This document shows, piece after piece, positions 6,838 through 13,942 of a stretch of 36,659 bases of DNA. Below the pieces are notes generated by a model. It had not been told where the DNA came from. It searched no databases and was given only the letters and a program-made list of their open reading frames with translations. The stretch spans positions 1 to 36,659 of the forward strand of contig JAFQLV010000080.1 of NCBI GenBank assembly GCA_017396515.1, in the 5' to 3' direction. Every line of letters begins with the position of its first letter. Position 1 is the first letter of the stretch. This DNA comes from Clostridia bacterium (lineage in GTDB: Bacteria; Bacillota; Clostridia; Oscillospirales; Acutalibacteraceae). Both the position numbers and the translations under genes were made by a program.

Positions 6838-8877
6838 ATGAAAGCTATGACAAAAGACAAGAAAACCAAATATCTTATCCTTGCCTATTCCTTTGTCATT
6901 CCCTGCCTTGCAGTGCTTGCAAGCTATATTATAAGGGGTATTGAGCCCTTCGGCGGCAGAACGCTCTGCTCAATGGACGGCTTCTCTCAGTATTATCCCA
7001 TGCTTATGAATATGGACGAGGCACTGTCAAAGGGTGAGGTTTTTTATTCCTTCCACGGGGCTTTAGGCTTTAATTTGTGGGCACAGAGTGCCTATTATAC
7101 AAACAGTCCCTTGTGGCTGCTTGTATATATAATTCCCCATGAGTGGCAGATAGAGGCCATACATTTTCTCATTATGGTGAAAATAGGTCTTGCGGGACTT
7201 TTCTTCAGCCTGAGACTGCTGAGAAAATATGAAAATGCCGACGAAAGCAAGGCAATGAAGTTTTTCCCTGCACTTTCGACGGCTTGGGCACTCAGCGGAT
7301 ATATGATTGCTTTTATAAATCAGTTTATGTGGACTGATATTATTATGCTGCTGCCTTTAGTTGTGCTCGGCATTGAGGAGCTGGTGAAAAACAAAAGGCT
7401 GACCCCTTACATAGTGAGTCTGTTTCTCAGCATATGGAGCTGCTTTTATCTGAGCTTTATGGTGTGCATTTTCAGCGTGCTGTATTTCTTCTTTCTTATA
7501 CTTAAAGAAAAAAGGGCAAATAAAGACAGATTTTATCACTGCCTTCGTTTCGGTGCATCCTCGCTGACGGCAGGTGCTATGGCGGCTGTAAGTCTTTTGC
7601 CTGTGGCAAAGGCACTGAGCCTCACCCTTGCAAGTGAGGCAGGCTTCAATGAGGGCATAGAGATAAAATATACTCTCGGCAAGCTGCTTATGAGGCTTCT
7701 GCCCTTTCAGGAAATCTCACTTGAATACGGTGAGCCTAATCTTTACTGCACCCTTATTGCAGTGGTGCTTATGCTGTTTTATTTTGTTCTCGGCAAGGCA
7801 CCGAAAAGAGAAAAGCTCCTTTATTTCGCCTTTGTCAGCTTTATGTTTGTCACTATGTGTACTAACATAGGTGAGTATCTGTGGCATGGCTTTCACTTTC
7901 CAAATCAGCTGCCTGCAAGGCAGAGCTTTCTTGTTATTTTTCTCATTCTTACAATTGCGGCAGAGGGCACTCAGAAATTAGACTTCCGAAAAGGGGCGGC
8001 GGCATTTTTATCGGTGGTGATAATCCTTGGCGCGTCCCTTAGTGCAGTGTATCAGATGATATCTCAGGTGTGGGCGGCAAGAGTAGATTCACTGCAGAGA
8101 TATGAAAGCAGTATGGCGGAGTTTACATCCCTTGACGATGAGGATATTTTTGCCCGCCTTGCGTGGACGGATGAGAAAAAGAACAACTATCCGCAGCAAT
8201 ATAACTATAACGGCATTTGCTATTATTCCTCCACTATGTCGGGGGATGCATATGAGTTTTTTCAAAACCTCGGCATGGAGCGCTATGCTAAAAATGTGAG
8301 CACACGCTACAATCAGTCAGATATACTCAACGCCCTTTTCGGCATAAAATATATCCTTGAGCAGGACGGCGAAACAATAACCGTCAACGAAAATGCATTG
8401 CCCCCGGCTTTCCTTTCGGACTCTGCCGTAAAGGAAATTGACCTGCACTCATTCAAGGCGGGTGACGAGGCTCAAAGGGCACTCTGGCACAGTATAGTGC
8501 TCAGTGACAGTGATTTCACAGCTCAGGTCAGTGAGCTTAAAGCCAACGGCATAAGGCTCACATATTTCGACACGGACAAAATAAAAGGCAACATCACCTG
8601 CAAAGAGGACGGCGTGCTTCTGACAACACTGCCTTATGACGGCGGCTGGAGGATATTCATTGACGGCAGGGAAGCCGAAACGGCTAAGGCGGCAGGCTAT
8701 CTCACCTGCACGGATATAACAAAGGGAAGCCACCAGGTTGAGTTCAGCTATGTTGTGCCGGGGATTAAGCTCGGCGCTGCGGTGAGCTTGCTTGGACTAT
8801 TAGCCTTTGCGGTAATTATGAATTATGAATTAGGAATTATGAATTATATAAAGAAAAAAGTCAGCAAAAGAAAGTAA
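6838..8877 (+). CDS. YfhO family polytopic membrane protein
   Basis: 679 residues. Several hydrophobic segments run from about 10 to 410, followed by a soluble part and a last transmembrane segment near 640-660. Early motifs GRTLCSMDGFSQYYPML and FHGALGFNLWAQSAYY are typical of YfhO, a GT-C-like family linked to glycosylation of envelope polymers such as lipoteichoic acid; activity here is inferred. In-frame ATGs at 6838 and 6847 are both possible starts; GAGGAG at 6821-6826 is near. The last codons are written by a dispersed AATTATGAATT repeat (8821-8847), giving the C-terminus NYELGIMNYIKKK, so the original end of the protein was probably replaced or extended. Confidence 0.82.
   Translation: MKAMTKDKKTKYLILAYSFVIPCLAVLASYIIRGIEPFGGRTLCSMDGFSQYYPMLMNMDEALSKGEVFYSFHGALGFNLWAQSAYYTNSPLWLLVYIIPHEWQIEAIHFLIMVKIGLAGLFFSLRLLRKYENADESKAMKFFPALSTAWALSGYMIAFINQFMWTDIIMLLPLVVLGIEELVKNKRLTPYIVSLFLSIWSCFYLSFMVCIFSVLYFFFLILKEKRANKDRFYHCLRFGASSLTAGAMAAVSLLPVAKALSLTLASEAGFNEGIEIKYTLGKLLMRLLPFQEISLEYGEPNLYCTLIAVVLMLFYFVLGKAPKREKLLYFAFVSFMFVTMCTNIGEYLWHGFHFPNQLPARQSFLVIFLILTIAAEGTQKLDFRKGAAAFLSVVIILGASLSAVYQMISQVWAARVDSLQRYESSMAEFTSLDDEDIFARLAWTDEKKNNYPQQYNYNGICYYSSTMSGDAYEFFQNLGMERYAKNVSTRYNQSDILNALFGIKYILEQDGETITVNENALPPAFLSDSAVKEIDLHSFKAGDEAQRALWHSIVLSDSDFTAQVSELKANGIRLTYFDTDKIKGNITCKEDGVLLTTLPYDGGWRIFIDGREAETAKAAGYLTCTDITKGSHQVEFSYVVPGIKLGAAVSLLGLLAFAVIMNYELGIMNYIKKKVSKRK
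8821..8847 (+). repeat. AATTATGAATTAGG repeat, copy 1 (inside the YfhO gene end)
   Basis: A 27-base stretch identical by eye to 23977-24003, built from AATTATGAATT units. Another unit precedes it from 8814. Here it lies in frame within the 3' end of the YfhO coding sequence; the other copy is intergenic. Confidence 0.85.
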
Positions 8878-8883
8878 ACACAA

Positions 8884-8917
8884 AACCCGGCAGGTTGCTC
8901 TGTCGGGTTGCTGTTTT
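8884..8917 (+). terminator. Intrinsic terminator of the capA-like/yfhO unit
   Basis: Stem AACCCGGCAG (8884-8893) with CTGTCGGGTT (8900-8909), one G-U pair, then GCTGTTTT. It begins 7 bases after the yfhO stop. Confidence 0.8.
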
Positions 8918-8919
8918 AA

Positions 8920-8949
8920 TTGACAAAATAAAATGCTGTGTGCTATAAT
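8920..8949 (+). promoter_or_regulatory. Promoter of the type I toxin mRNA
   Basis: TTGACA (8920-8925), 18 bases, TATAAT (8944-8949). Both hexamers are full consensus. Transcription would begin near 8956, giving a leader of about 60 bases. Confidence 0.82.
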
Positions 8950-8975
8950 TCGCCTACGAGCTTACAAAAGTGGAC

Positions 8976-9008
8976 AAGCGGTTACAATCTCGCCCTCGGA
9001 AAGGGGGC
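8976..9008 (+). promoter_or_regulatory. Toxin leader: occluded ribosome site and 5'-3' pairing element
   Basis: GCCCTC (8992-8997) can pair with GGGGGC (9003-9008), which contains the ribosome-binding purines, leaving a five-base loop. AAGCGGTTAC (8976-8985) plus CGCCCTC (8991-8997) is also complementary to GAGGGCGTAACCGCTT (9157-9172) in the 3' untranslated region. Either fold would hide the ribosome site. This fits the translational lock seen in other type I toxin mRNAs. Confidence 0.65.
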
Positions 9009-9015
9009 ATGTGAT

Positions 9016-9108
9016 ATGGATTATGTTACATATGAAATGCTTTTTGCATTTACAATGGTACTGATTTCAGTTGCAGGTCTTGCAATTTCGTCACATAAAA
9101 AGAAATAA
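9016..9108 (+). CDS. Hol-Tox type small hydrophobic toxin (30 residues)
   Basis: A 30-residue peptide starting MDYVTYEMLFAF and ending SSHKKK, with one hydrophobic helix (about residues 8-25) and a lysine tail. It resembles the putative holin-like toxins of Firmicutes (TxpA/Hol-Tox group), which insert in the membrane and halt growth. AAAGGGGG (9000-9007) precedes the ATG by 8 bases. The gene has a consensus promoter, a long 3' untranslated region, and a convergent antisense transcript covering its last codons. That layout is the txpA/ratA arrangement, and it supports the call more than the short sequence does. Toxicity is inferred. Confidence 0.75.
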   Translation: MDYVTYEMLFAFTMVLISVAGLAISSHKKK

Positions 9109-9193
9109 CCGCCCAGCCTGAGAAACTTAGCGGTTAATCTTTTGATCACTATCTTTGAGGGCGTAACCGCTTATGGGTAACGCTCTACTCTGT
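9095..9193 (-). ncRNA. Antisense antitoxin RNA of the Hol-Tox locus
   Basis: Predicted from a perfect minus-strand promoter (9200-9228) and a minus-strand terminator. The RNA would begin near 9193, run leftwards, and end after the stem AACCGC/GCGGTT (9107-9112 and 9130-9135), whose minus-strand tail reads ATTTCTTTTT (9106-9097). It is about 100 bases long and complementary to the last toxin codons and the start of the toxin 3' untranslated region. Base pairing would expose the duplex to RNase III and/or lock translation. Ends are approximate and expression is not shown. Confidence 0.7.
9096..9135 (-). terminator. Terminator of the antisense RNA (possibly bidirectional)
   Basis: Minus-strand reading: AACCGC ... 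GCGGTT hairpin (9135-9107) followed by ATTTCTTTTT. On the plus strand the same hairpin is followed by AATCTTTT, so it may also stop some toxin transcripts early. Confidence 0.65.
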
Positions 9194-9199
9194 ATCTTT

Positions 9200-9228
9200 A
9201 TTATACAGGGGGCAGTGCTGTTTGTCAA
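9200..9228 (-). promoter_or_regulatory. Consensus promoter of the antisense RNA
   Basis: On the minus strand: TTGACA (9228-9223), 17 bases, TATAAT (9205-9200). It lies inside the toxin's 3' untranslated region and has better spacing (17) than the toxin promoter (18), consistent with excess antitoxin RNA. Confidence 0.85.
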
Positions 9229-9262
9229 GTGTTTTGATGAAGGGCACTGTTTTTGTTTTTTT
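9213..9262 (+). terminator. Distal terminator of the toxin mRNA
   Basis: CAGTGC (9213-9218) pairs with GCACTG (9244-9249), followed by TTTTTGTTTTTTT (9250-9262). The long loop holds the antisense -35 region and can form inner pairs (TCAA/TTGA). It implies a toxin mRNA of about 300 bases that includes the 3' element complementary to its own leader. Confidence 0.65.
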
Positions 9263-9338
9263 ATGAAATGACTGATGCCATGAAATGCATAAATGCATGA
9301 AATGACCTTGGGGTCATGAAATGAAGCGTTGCTTCATT
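9263..9338. repeat. Tandem array of mini-hairpins joined by constant GAA
   Basis: ATGAAATG occurs at 9263, 9280, 9297 and 9316 (steps 17, 17, 19). Between the constant parts are short inverted repeats with different sequences: ATGCAT-AA-ATGCAT, ATGACC-TTGG-GGTCAT (9302-9317) and ATGAAGC-GTT-GCTTCAT (9321-9337). The first unit is weak. The pattern is ATG-arm-loop-arm-CAT-GAA repeated, with arms that change together. It sits between the toxin terminator and the stop of the convergent acyltransferase gene. No coding potential. Confidence 0.7.
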
Positions 9339-10539
9339 AATAATAGGGGCGGTCAGTGAGATATCTCCACGCTGCAATATATTTTGAGGGTGAACGGGGA
9401 GTCTTTGAGCCGAGGTCAAGGAATATCTTATGGTCAACCAAAAGAACGGTGTCTTTATTTGCAAGTGAAACCTGCTTCATTTCTGACATATCCATTACTA
9501 TAGGCTCCTTGCCGTCACCGAGGATAATTTCAAACTTATCCTTATAAAGTCTGAGTATGCCGTCTTCGGAGAGGATAACCTCATTTTCGCCGTCAACGGT
9601 TTTAACAAGCTGACCTTTTTCCTCTATAATTACTTCGCCGTCTTTTGCATTGAGAAGCATTTCCTTCCACACATCTCTCTGCCATAAATCCCAATCCAGC
9701 ACATTGTCAAAATGAAGACCCTTGCCCATATCGTGGAAGAAGCCGTCTGCCTTCATTTCCACCTCATAGCCGCAATCGCACTTCAGGCTGTTGCCGTGGC
9801 TGTGAAGGGTGCCCACCTTTTTGCACTCGGGGCAGACATAGAGCACTCTTTCAACACATTCTGCAAGGTTTTCACCGCTGTAATCCTGAGGGCTCTTTCT
9901 CTGCTCCTCATAAGCGTTGACATATGTATCACGGCGGATAATCTCCGTGATTTCCTTGGCTGAGAGCTTGCTGAGCTCCTCGGCACTGTATTCATTAACA
10001 AAATGACCTGTGATGGGGCCTTTTCGCGGTGAGTCTGCCCAACGGGGCTTTCTCAGGTACCCGCCCACAAATTTATAGGTGATAAGTGCCACCCCGGCAT
10101 CCTTGACAAGCTGACCTGTGTGCTCTGAAATAAAGCCTGTCTGACCGTTGGTTGTCATGGCACCCTCGGCATGAAGGCCTACGGGAATGCCTGCACGGAG
10201 ATTTCTTTTGATATCCTCATTGATAATTTCTGAGGGCTTATCTCTGTATTTGATGATTACACCGCCGATTTTAGTGAAAAGCCAGCTGACCTTCATTCTC
10301 AGCACATGGTCACTTGACACATAGCGGATGTAGCGCTTCATTGCCGCCATTTCATAGCCCGGGTCAAAGCTTTCGGTGTGGTTTGAGATAAGAATGAAGG
10401 TTTTGTTTTCAGGCTTATGATAATGAAGATGAACATTGTTGTCGTTGATAACCTTCTTTTTGAGAAGGTTGATAAGAGTCATTGTCACCGTTGCGTTAAA
10501 ACGGTAGCCCTTTCTTGTTTGTCTTACTTCTTTATTCAT
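9337..10539 (-). CDS. PlsC-like lysophospholipid acyltransferase with C-terminal zinc ribbon
   Basis: 400 residues. The N-terminal half is a PlsC/LPLAT acyltransferase domain: ISNHTESFD gives the HX4D catalytic motif (H54, D59), and GLHAEGAMT is the later conserved block. It would transfer an acyl chain from acyl-CoA or acyl-ACP to a lysophospholipid or glycerol phosphate at the inner membrane face. Unusually, residues near 234-257 form a zinc ribbon (CPEC ... CDC), followed by about 140 residues of beta-rich sequence. The start overlaps the acyl-CoA synthetase stop by 4 bases (ATGA), so activation and transfer of a fatty acid are probably coupled. Substrate not determined. Confidence 0.82.
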   Translation of the reverse strand: MNKEVRQTRKGYRFNATVTMTLINLLKKKVINDNNVHLHYHKPENKTFILISNHTESFDPGYEMAAMKRYIRYVSSDHVLRMKVSWLFTKIGGVIIKYRDKPSEIINEDIKRNLRAGIPVGLHAEGAMTTNGQTGFISEHTGQLVKDAGVALITYKFVGGYLRKPRWADSPRKGPITGHFVNEYSAEELSKLSAKEITEIIRRDTYVNAYEEQRKSPQDYSGENLAECVERVLYVCPECKKVGTLHSHGNSLKCDCGYEVEMKADGFFHDMGKGLHFDNVLDWDLWQRDVWKEMLLNAKDGEVIIEEKGQLVKTVDGENEVILSEDGILRLYKDKFEIILGDGKEPIVMDMSEMKQVSLANKDTVLLVDHKIFLDLGSKTPRSPSKYIAAWRYLTDRPYY

Positions 10540-12230
10540 GCTGTTACCGCCTCTTTCTCTGCTTCTTCTTCAAGGGAGTGATAGGCAACCTTGCCTACAA
10601 GAGTTTTGGGAAGCTCGTCTCTGAAAATAATTTCCTTGGGTCTTTCAAACACATCAAGATATTCTTTGCAGTGAGCTAAAATGCTCTGCTTGGTTTCCTC
10701 GCTTTTTTCAACACCGCTGCGCAGAACGATGTAGGCTCTGACTCTCTGCATCTTATATGAATCCTTAACGCCGATAACACAGCTGTAATCAACGCTCGGG
10801 TGCTTATCGAGAATGTTTTCAATGTGTGAGGGGTAAACATTATAGCCGCTTGTAACTATCATACGCTTCATTCTCTGCTTGAAATAAACGAAGCCCTCTT
10901 CATCAATATAGCCTGCATCGCCTGTGAAAAGCCAACGCTTGCCCTTTTCGTCAATGCGCATTGTTTTTGCGTTTTCTTCCTCGGCATCCTTATAGCCAAG
11001 CATAAGTGTGGGGCCTGAAATAATAATTTCACCCATTTCACCTGCAGGCAGGAAGTTGAAGGTGCCCGGCTCAACAATGCGGTACTCTGTATCACGAAGG
11101 GGAAGACCTATAGAGCCCACCTTTGCTCTGTCTTTAGGTGTAACGCAAGAGGCTGTTACACATTCGGTGAGACCGTAGCCTTCTCTGATTTGCAGATTTG
11201 CACCGTGGTCCTTAAAGAAGTTGTCGGCTCTCTTTTTAAGCTCGGGGCTAAGTGAGTCGCCGCCGCTGAAAACACCGATAAGGAAGGAAAGGTCTGCACC
11301 GTCAAAGATATCAACCTTAAGCAGTGCCTCAAAGAGGGTGGGTACACCTGCTATGAAGTTAGGCTTATGCTTGAGCACGTCTTTTGCATAGCTCTCTTTT
11401 GTGAACTGGGGGATGAGAATACACATAGCTCCGTTTTCAAGAACTGTGTGAATGCCGATGCCCAGACCGAAGCCGTGGAAAATGGGCATAACCGAAAGGA
11501 ATTTGCAGCCGTAATCAAGGTTGCAGCCCGAAATTTCGGCAACCTGCATGCCAAGACAGTTGAAGTTCCAATCGGAAAGATAAATTCCCTTGGGTGTGCC
11601 GCTTGTGCCGCCGCTGTAAAGTATAACTGCTGCCTTATCCTTGCTGAACTCAACATCGGGGAGCTTTACGCCCTTGCCTGTTTTGATGAAGTCTGACCAG
11701 ACAAGTCCGCCCTTGCCGGGGAATTTAAGATTTTTTCTGTTCTTGAGGTACTTGAAAGCAACTGCCTTAAGGGCAGGCAGCTCCTCCTGTATTCTTGCCG
11801 TGATGATTTTAACATCATTTTTAGCTTCCTTTACAGCTTTTTCAACCTTCTCATAAAACTGGTCGAGAGTGAGAATCATTTTGCTGCCGGAATAGTCAAG
11901 ATAGAAGGTGATGTTTTTGACTGAGGAAAGAGGATGCACCATATTTGCAATTGCACCTATTCTGTTAAGGGCATAAAGGCAGATAACACCCTGAGGTGTG
12001 TTGGGCATACAGATGGTTACAACATCATTCTTTTTTATGCCTGCTTTAAGAAATGCGCCTGCTGCAAGCTCGATTTTTTCCACAAAGGTTTTATAGCTTG
12101 TGTATTTGCCCATGAAGTTAAGGGCAGGTGCGTCGGGTACACGCTTTGCTGAAGCCGCTATAGCACCGAACATGGTTGTTTCGGGATAGGGATGGCTCAC
12201 AGGTGTGAAATTTATTTCAGGTAAAGTCAT
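10536..12230 (-). CDS. AMP-forming acyl-CoA synthetase
   Basis: 564 residues of the adenylate-forming (ANL) family. Visible are the P-loop-like YSGGTSGTPKG motif, the REGYGLTE motif, LFTGDAGYIDEEG with its ATP-ribose-binding Asp, the hinge RMKRMIVTSGYNVYP and the C-terminal lysine loop LPKTLVGKVAYHSL. This pattern fits a medium- or long-chain fatty acid-CoA ligase: fatty acid + ATP + CoA to acyl-CoA + AMP + PPi. The start has GGAGGCC four bases upstream. It is first in a two-gene minus-strand operon with the acyltransferase. Exact chain length cannot be read from sequence. Confidence 0.87.
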   Translation of the reverse strand: MTLPEINFTPVSHPYPETTMFGAIAASAKRVPDAPALNFMGKYTSYKTFVEKIELAAGAFLKAGIKKNDVVTICMPNTPQGVICLYALNRIGAIANMVHPLSSVKNITFYLDYSGSKMILTLDQFYEKVEKAVKEAKNDVKIITARIQEELPALKAVAFKYLKNRKNLKFPGKGGLVWSDFIKTGKGVKLPDVEFSKDKAAVILYSGGTSGTPKGIYLSDWNFNCLGMQVAEISGCNLDYGCKFLSVMPIFHGFGLGIGIHTVLENGAMCILIPQFTKESYAKDVLKHKPNFIAGVPTLFEALLKVDIFDGADLSFLIGVFSGGDSLSPELKKRADNFFKDHGANLQIREGYGLTECVTASCVTPKDRAKVGSIGLPLRDTEYRIVEPGTFNFLPAGEMGEIIISGPTLMLGYKDAEEENAKTMRIDEKGKRWLFTGDAGYIDEEGFVYFKQRMKRMIVTSGYNVYPSHIENILDKHPSVDYSCVIGVKDSYKMQRVRAYIVLRSGVEKSEETKQSILAHCKEYLDVFERPKEIIFRDELPKTLVGKVAYHSLEEEAEKEAVTA

Positions 12231-12510
12231 TTTTGGCCTCCGTATATTTTAACTATAGATATGCCTAAAGGAAAAACAGCATATCAGACATCTTTTTATT
12301 ATATGCTTTAATTTTTATTAATTTATTAACAGTGTTTAAATTTACACATCCGAAAGAAAGAAAAAACTTAACTCTGTCAGGGTAATTTTATATCATATGC
12401 TTAAAAATACTATAAAAAAGAAAAATAAAAAAGGAATAGACATTGTTTGTTTACATTTGCTTGGTAAAATTAGCAAAAGTTGAAACTATCAGAAATGAGG
12501 AGAGATAACT
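12231..12510. other. AT-rich divergent intergenic region
   Basis: 280 bases between the minus-strand acyl-CoA synthetase and the plus-strand phosphoesterase. It is AT-rich with A/T runs around 12390-12435. A possible minus-strand -10 box (TATAAT on the minus strand near 12300) lacks a clear -35. No ORF, RNA gene or strong hairpin was seen. Confidence 0.5.
12443..12470 (+). promoter_or_regulatory. Weak candidate promoter for the exported phosphoesterase gene
   Basis: TTGTTT (12443-12448), 16 bases, TAAAAT (12465-12470). Both hexamers deviate from consensus. It lies 40 bases before the start codon. Confidence 0.35.
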
Positions 12511-13839
12511 ATGAAAAAAACAGTGTCATTTTTTCTTGCTCTTATAATGCTTGTCAGCTGCTTTGCTTTTGCAGGCTCGGCAATATTCGGCAAGGAGCAG
12601 GCAGACAAAACACTGCGCTTCGGCGAAGACGGAAAATTTAAAATAATGCAGATTGCGGATATTCAGGACGGCTTCTTTTTAAAGGCACTCACCGAGGAAT
12701 TTATCACTGCAGTGCTGGATATGGAAAAGCCTGATTTGGTTGTGCTCACAGGTGACAATATCGGTCAGGGCTGGGGAATCACCTACGGTGCCATAAAGAT
12801 GAATATCAACAATTTTATGTCGCTGTTTCAGCAAAGGGATATACCCGTTGCCATAGTTTTCGGCAACCACGATGATCAGGATAATGTTCTGGGCAAGGAG
12901 CTGCAGTGGAAAATCTATGAGAGCTATGAATGCTTTGTAGGTGTAGCCGACACTGAAGAAATGGCAGGCTTCGGCACATATAATATCCCTGTTTATTCAT
13001 CGGCAGATGCTGAAAAGAAGGCCTTTAACCTTTGGTTCTTTGACTCACAGACCTATAACCACGAAAATGACCTTGGCGGCTACGGAGCTGTTGAAAAGGA
13101 TCAGATTGAGTGGTACATAAAAACAGAAAAAGCTCTCACTGAAGAAAACGGCGGCACTCCCATTCCCTCCTTTGCATTTCAGCATATTATTGTTCCCGAG
13201 GTTTACGGCGGCTCATATAAAATGATTTACCGCCACCTGAGTGAGGAGGAACTGGCAGCTCTTGACACACAAAGGCTTGATGAGAGCAGATACCGCACCT
13301 TTGAAGACGGAAAAATCTATGAAATCGTAGGCGACGAGTCCATTTATAACGATAAGTATGATGTGCTGTGGAAGGACGACATCTATGTTATGCCTCCCGA
13401 ATATATAGACGATGAAACCTTTATAGGTGAAGACGGCGGAGCACCCTTATATTCAAACGGTCAGGCTGATGCTCTTGTTGATAACGGCAATGTGCTCGGT
13501 CTTGCAGTGGGTCACGACCATGTGAACTGCTTTGTTATGCCCTACAGAGGCATGGATATAGTGCAGACTCCCACAGGTGCCTTCGGCTCATACGGTGACG
13601 AAAACAGAGGCATCAGAGTTATAGAGATTGATGAAAAAGACCTTAGCACCTATGAAACAGATGTTATCTTTTTCAGAGATATTTTTGATGTGAGTGATCC
13701 TCTTACGGCAAACCGCATTATTGCAAGCTCCACAAGCTCAACCTTCGGCGAGCAGGTAGCCGCTTTCTTTGCGGTGGGCTATTATAAGCTTGCCTATGCC
13801 CTTGAAAAATTTATTTCACTTATAAGACTGCCCGTATAA
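12511..13839 (+). CDS. Exported calcineurin-like metallophosphoesterase
   Basis: 442 residues. The N-terminal signal (about 1-24) includes LVSC (14-17), which fits a lipobox, so it may be a lipoprotein. The metallophosphoesterase core follows: MQIADIQDG (D50), VVLTGDN, VFGNHDD, AFQHIIVPE and VGHDHVN. The usual first motif is D-x-H; here it is D-x-Q (Q52), as in a subgroup of Firmicutes Dcr2/Sia1-like proteins. A hydrophobic stretch closes the protein. It probably acts outside the cell on phosphoesters; the substrate is unknown. GAGGAGAG (12497-12504) precedes the start and a strong terminator follows. Confidence 0.82.
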   Translation: MKKTVSFFLALIMLVSCFAFAGSAIFGKEQADKTLRFGEDGKFKIMQIADIQDGFFLKALTEEFITAVLDMEKPDLVVLTGDNIGQGWGITYGAIKMNINNFMSLFQQRDIPVAIVFGNHDDQDNVLGKELQWKIYESYECFVGVADTEEMAGFGTYNIPVYSSADAEKKAFNLWFFDSQTYNHENDLGGYGAVEKDQIEWYIKTEKALTEENGGTPIPSFAFQHIIVPEVYGGSYKMIYRHLSEEELAALDTQRLDESRYRTFEDGKIYEIVGDESIYNDKYDVLWKDDIYVMPPEYIDDETFIGEDGGAPLYSNGQADALVDNGNVLGLAVGHDHVNCFVMPYRGMDIVQTPTGAFGSYGDENRGIRVIEIDEKDLSTYETDVIFFRDIFDVSDPLTANRIIASSTSSTFGEQVAAFFAVGYYKLAYALEKFISLIRLPV

Positions 13840-13847
13840 TAATTTTT

Positions 13848-13894
13848 AATCCTTCTTTTGTCAGTAACAGCTATTGACAAAGGAAGGATTTTTT
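13848..13894 (+). terminator. Strong intrinsic terminator
   Basis: A 16-bp stem (AATCCTTCTTTTGTCA at 13848-13863, TGACAAAGGAAGGATT at 13875-13890, one G-U pair) with an 11-base loop and TTTT tail. It separates the phosphoesterase gene from the lipase gene. Confidence 0.88.
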
Positions 13895-13942
13895 AATAAA
13901 ATGTAAACATCAGATGACCCTTTGGGTCGGAAGGAGTAATTT

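Noticed and set aside
9263..9338. CRISPR array
   Set aside because: Repeat units are only 17-19 bases with self-complementary variable parts, no 30-base spacers and no cas genes.
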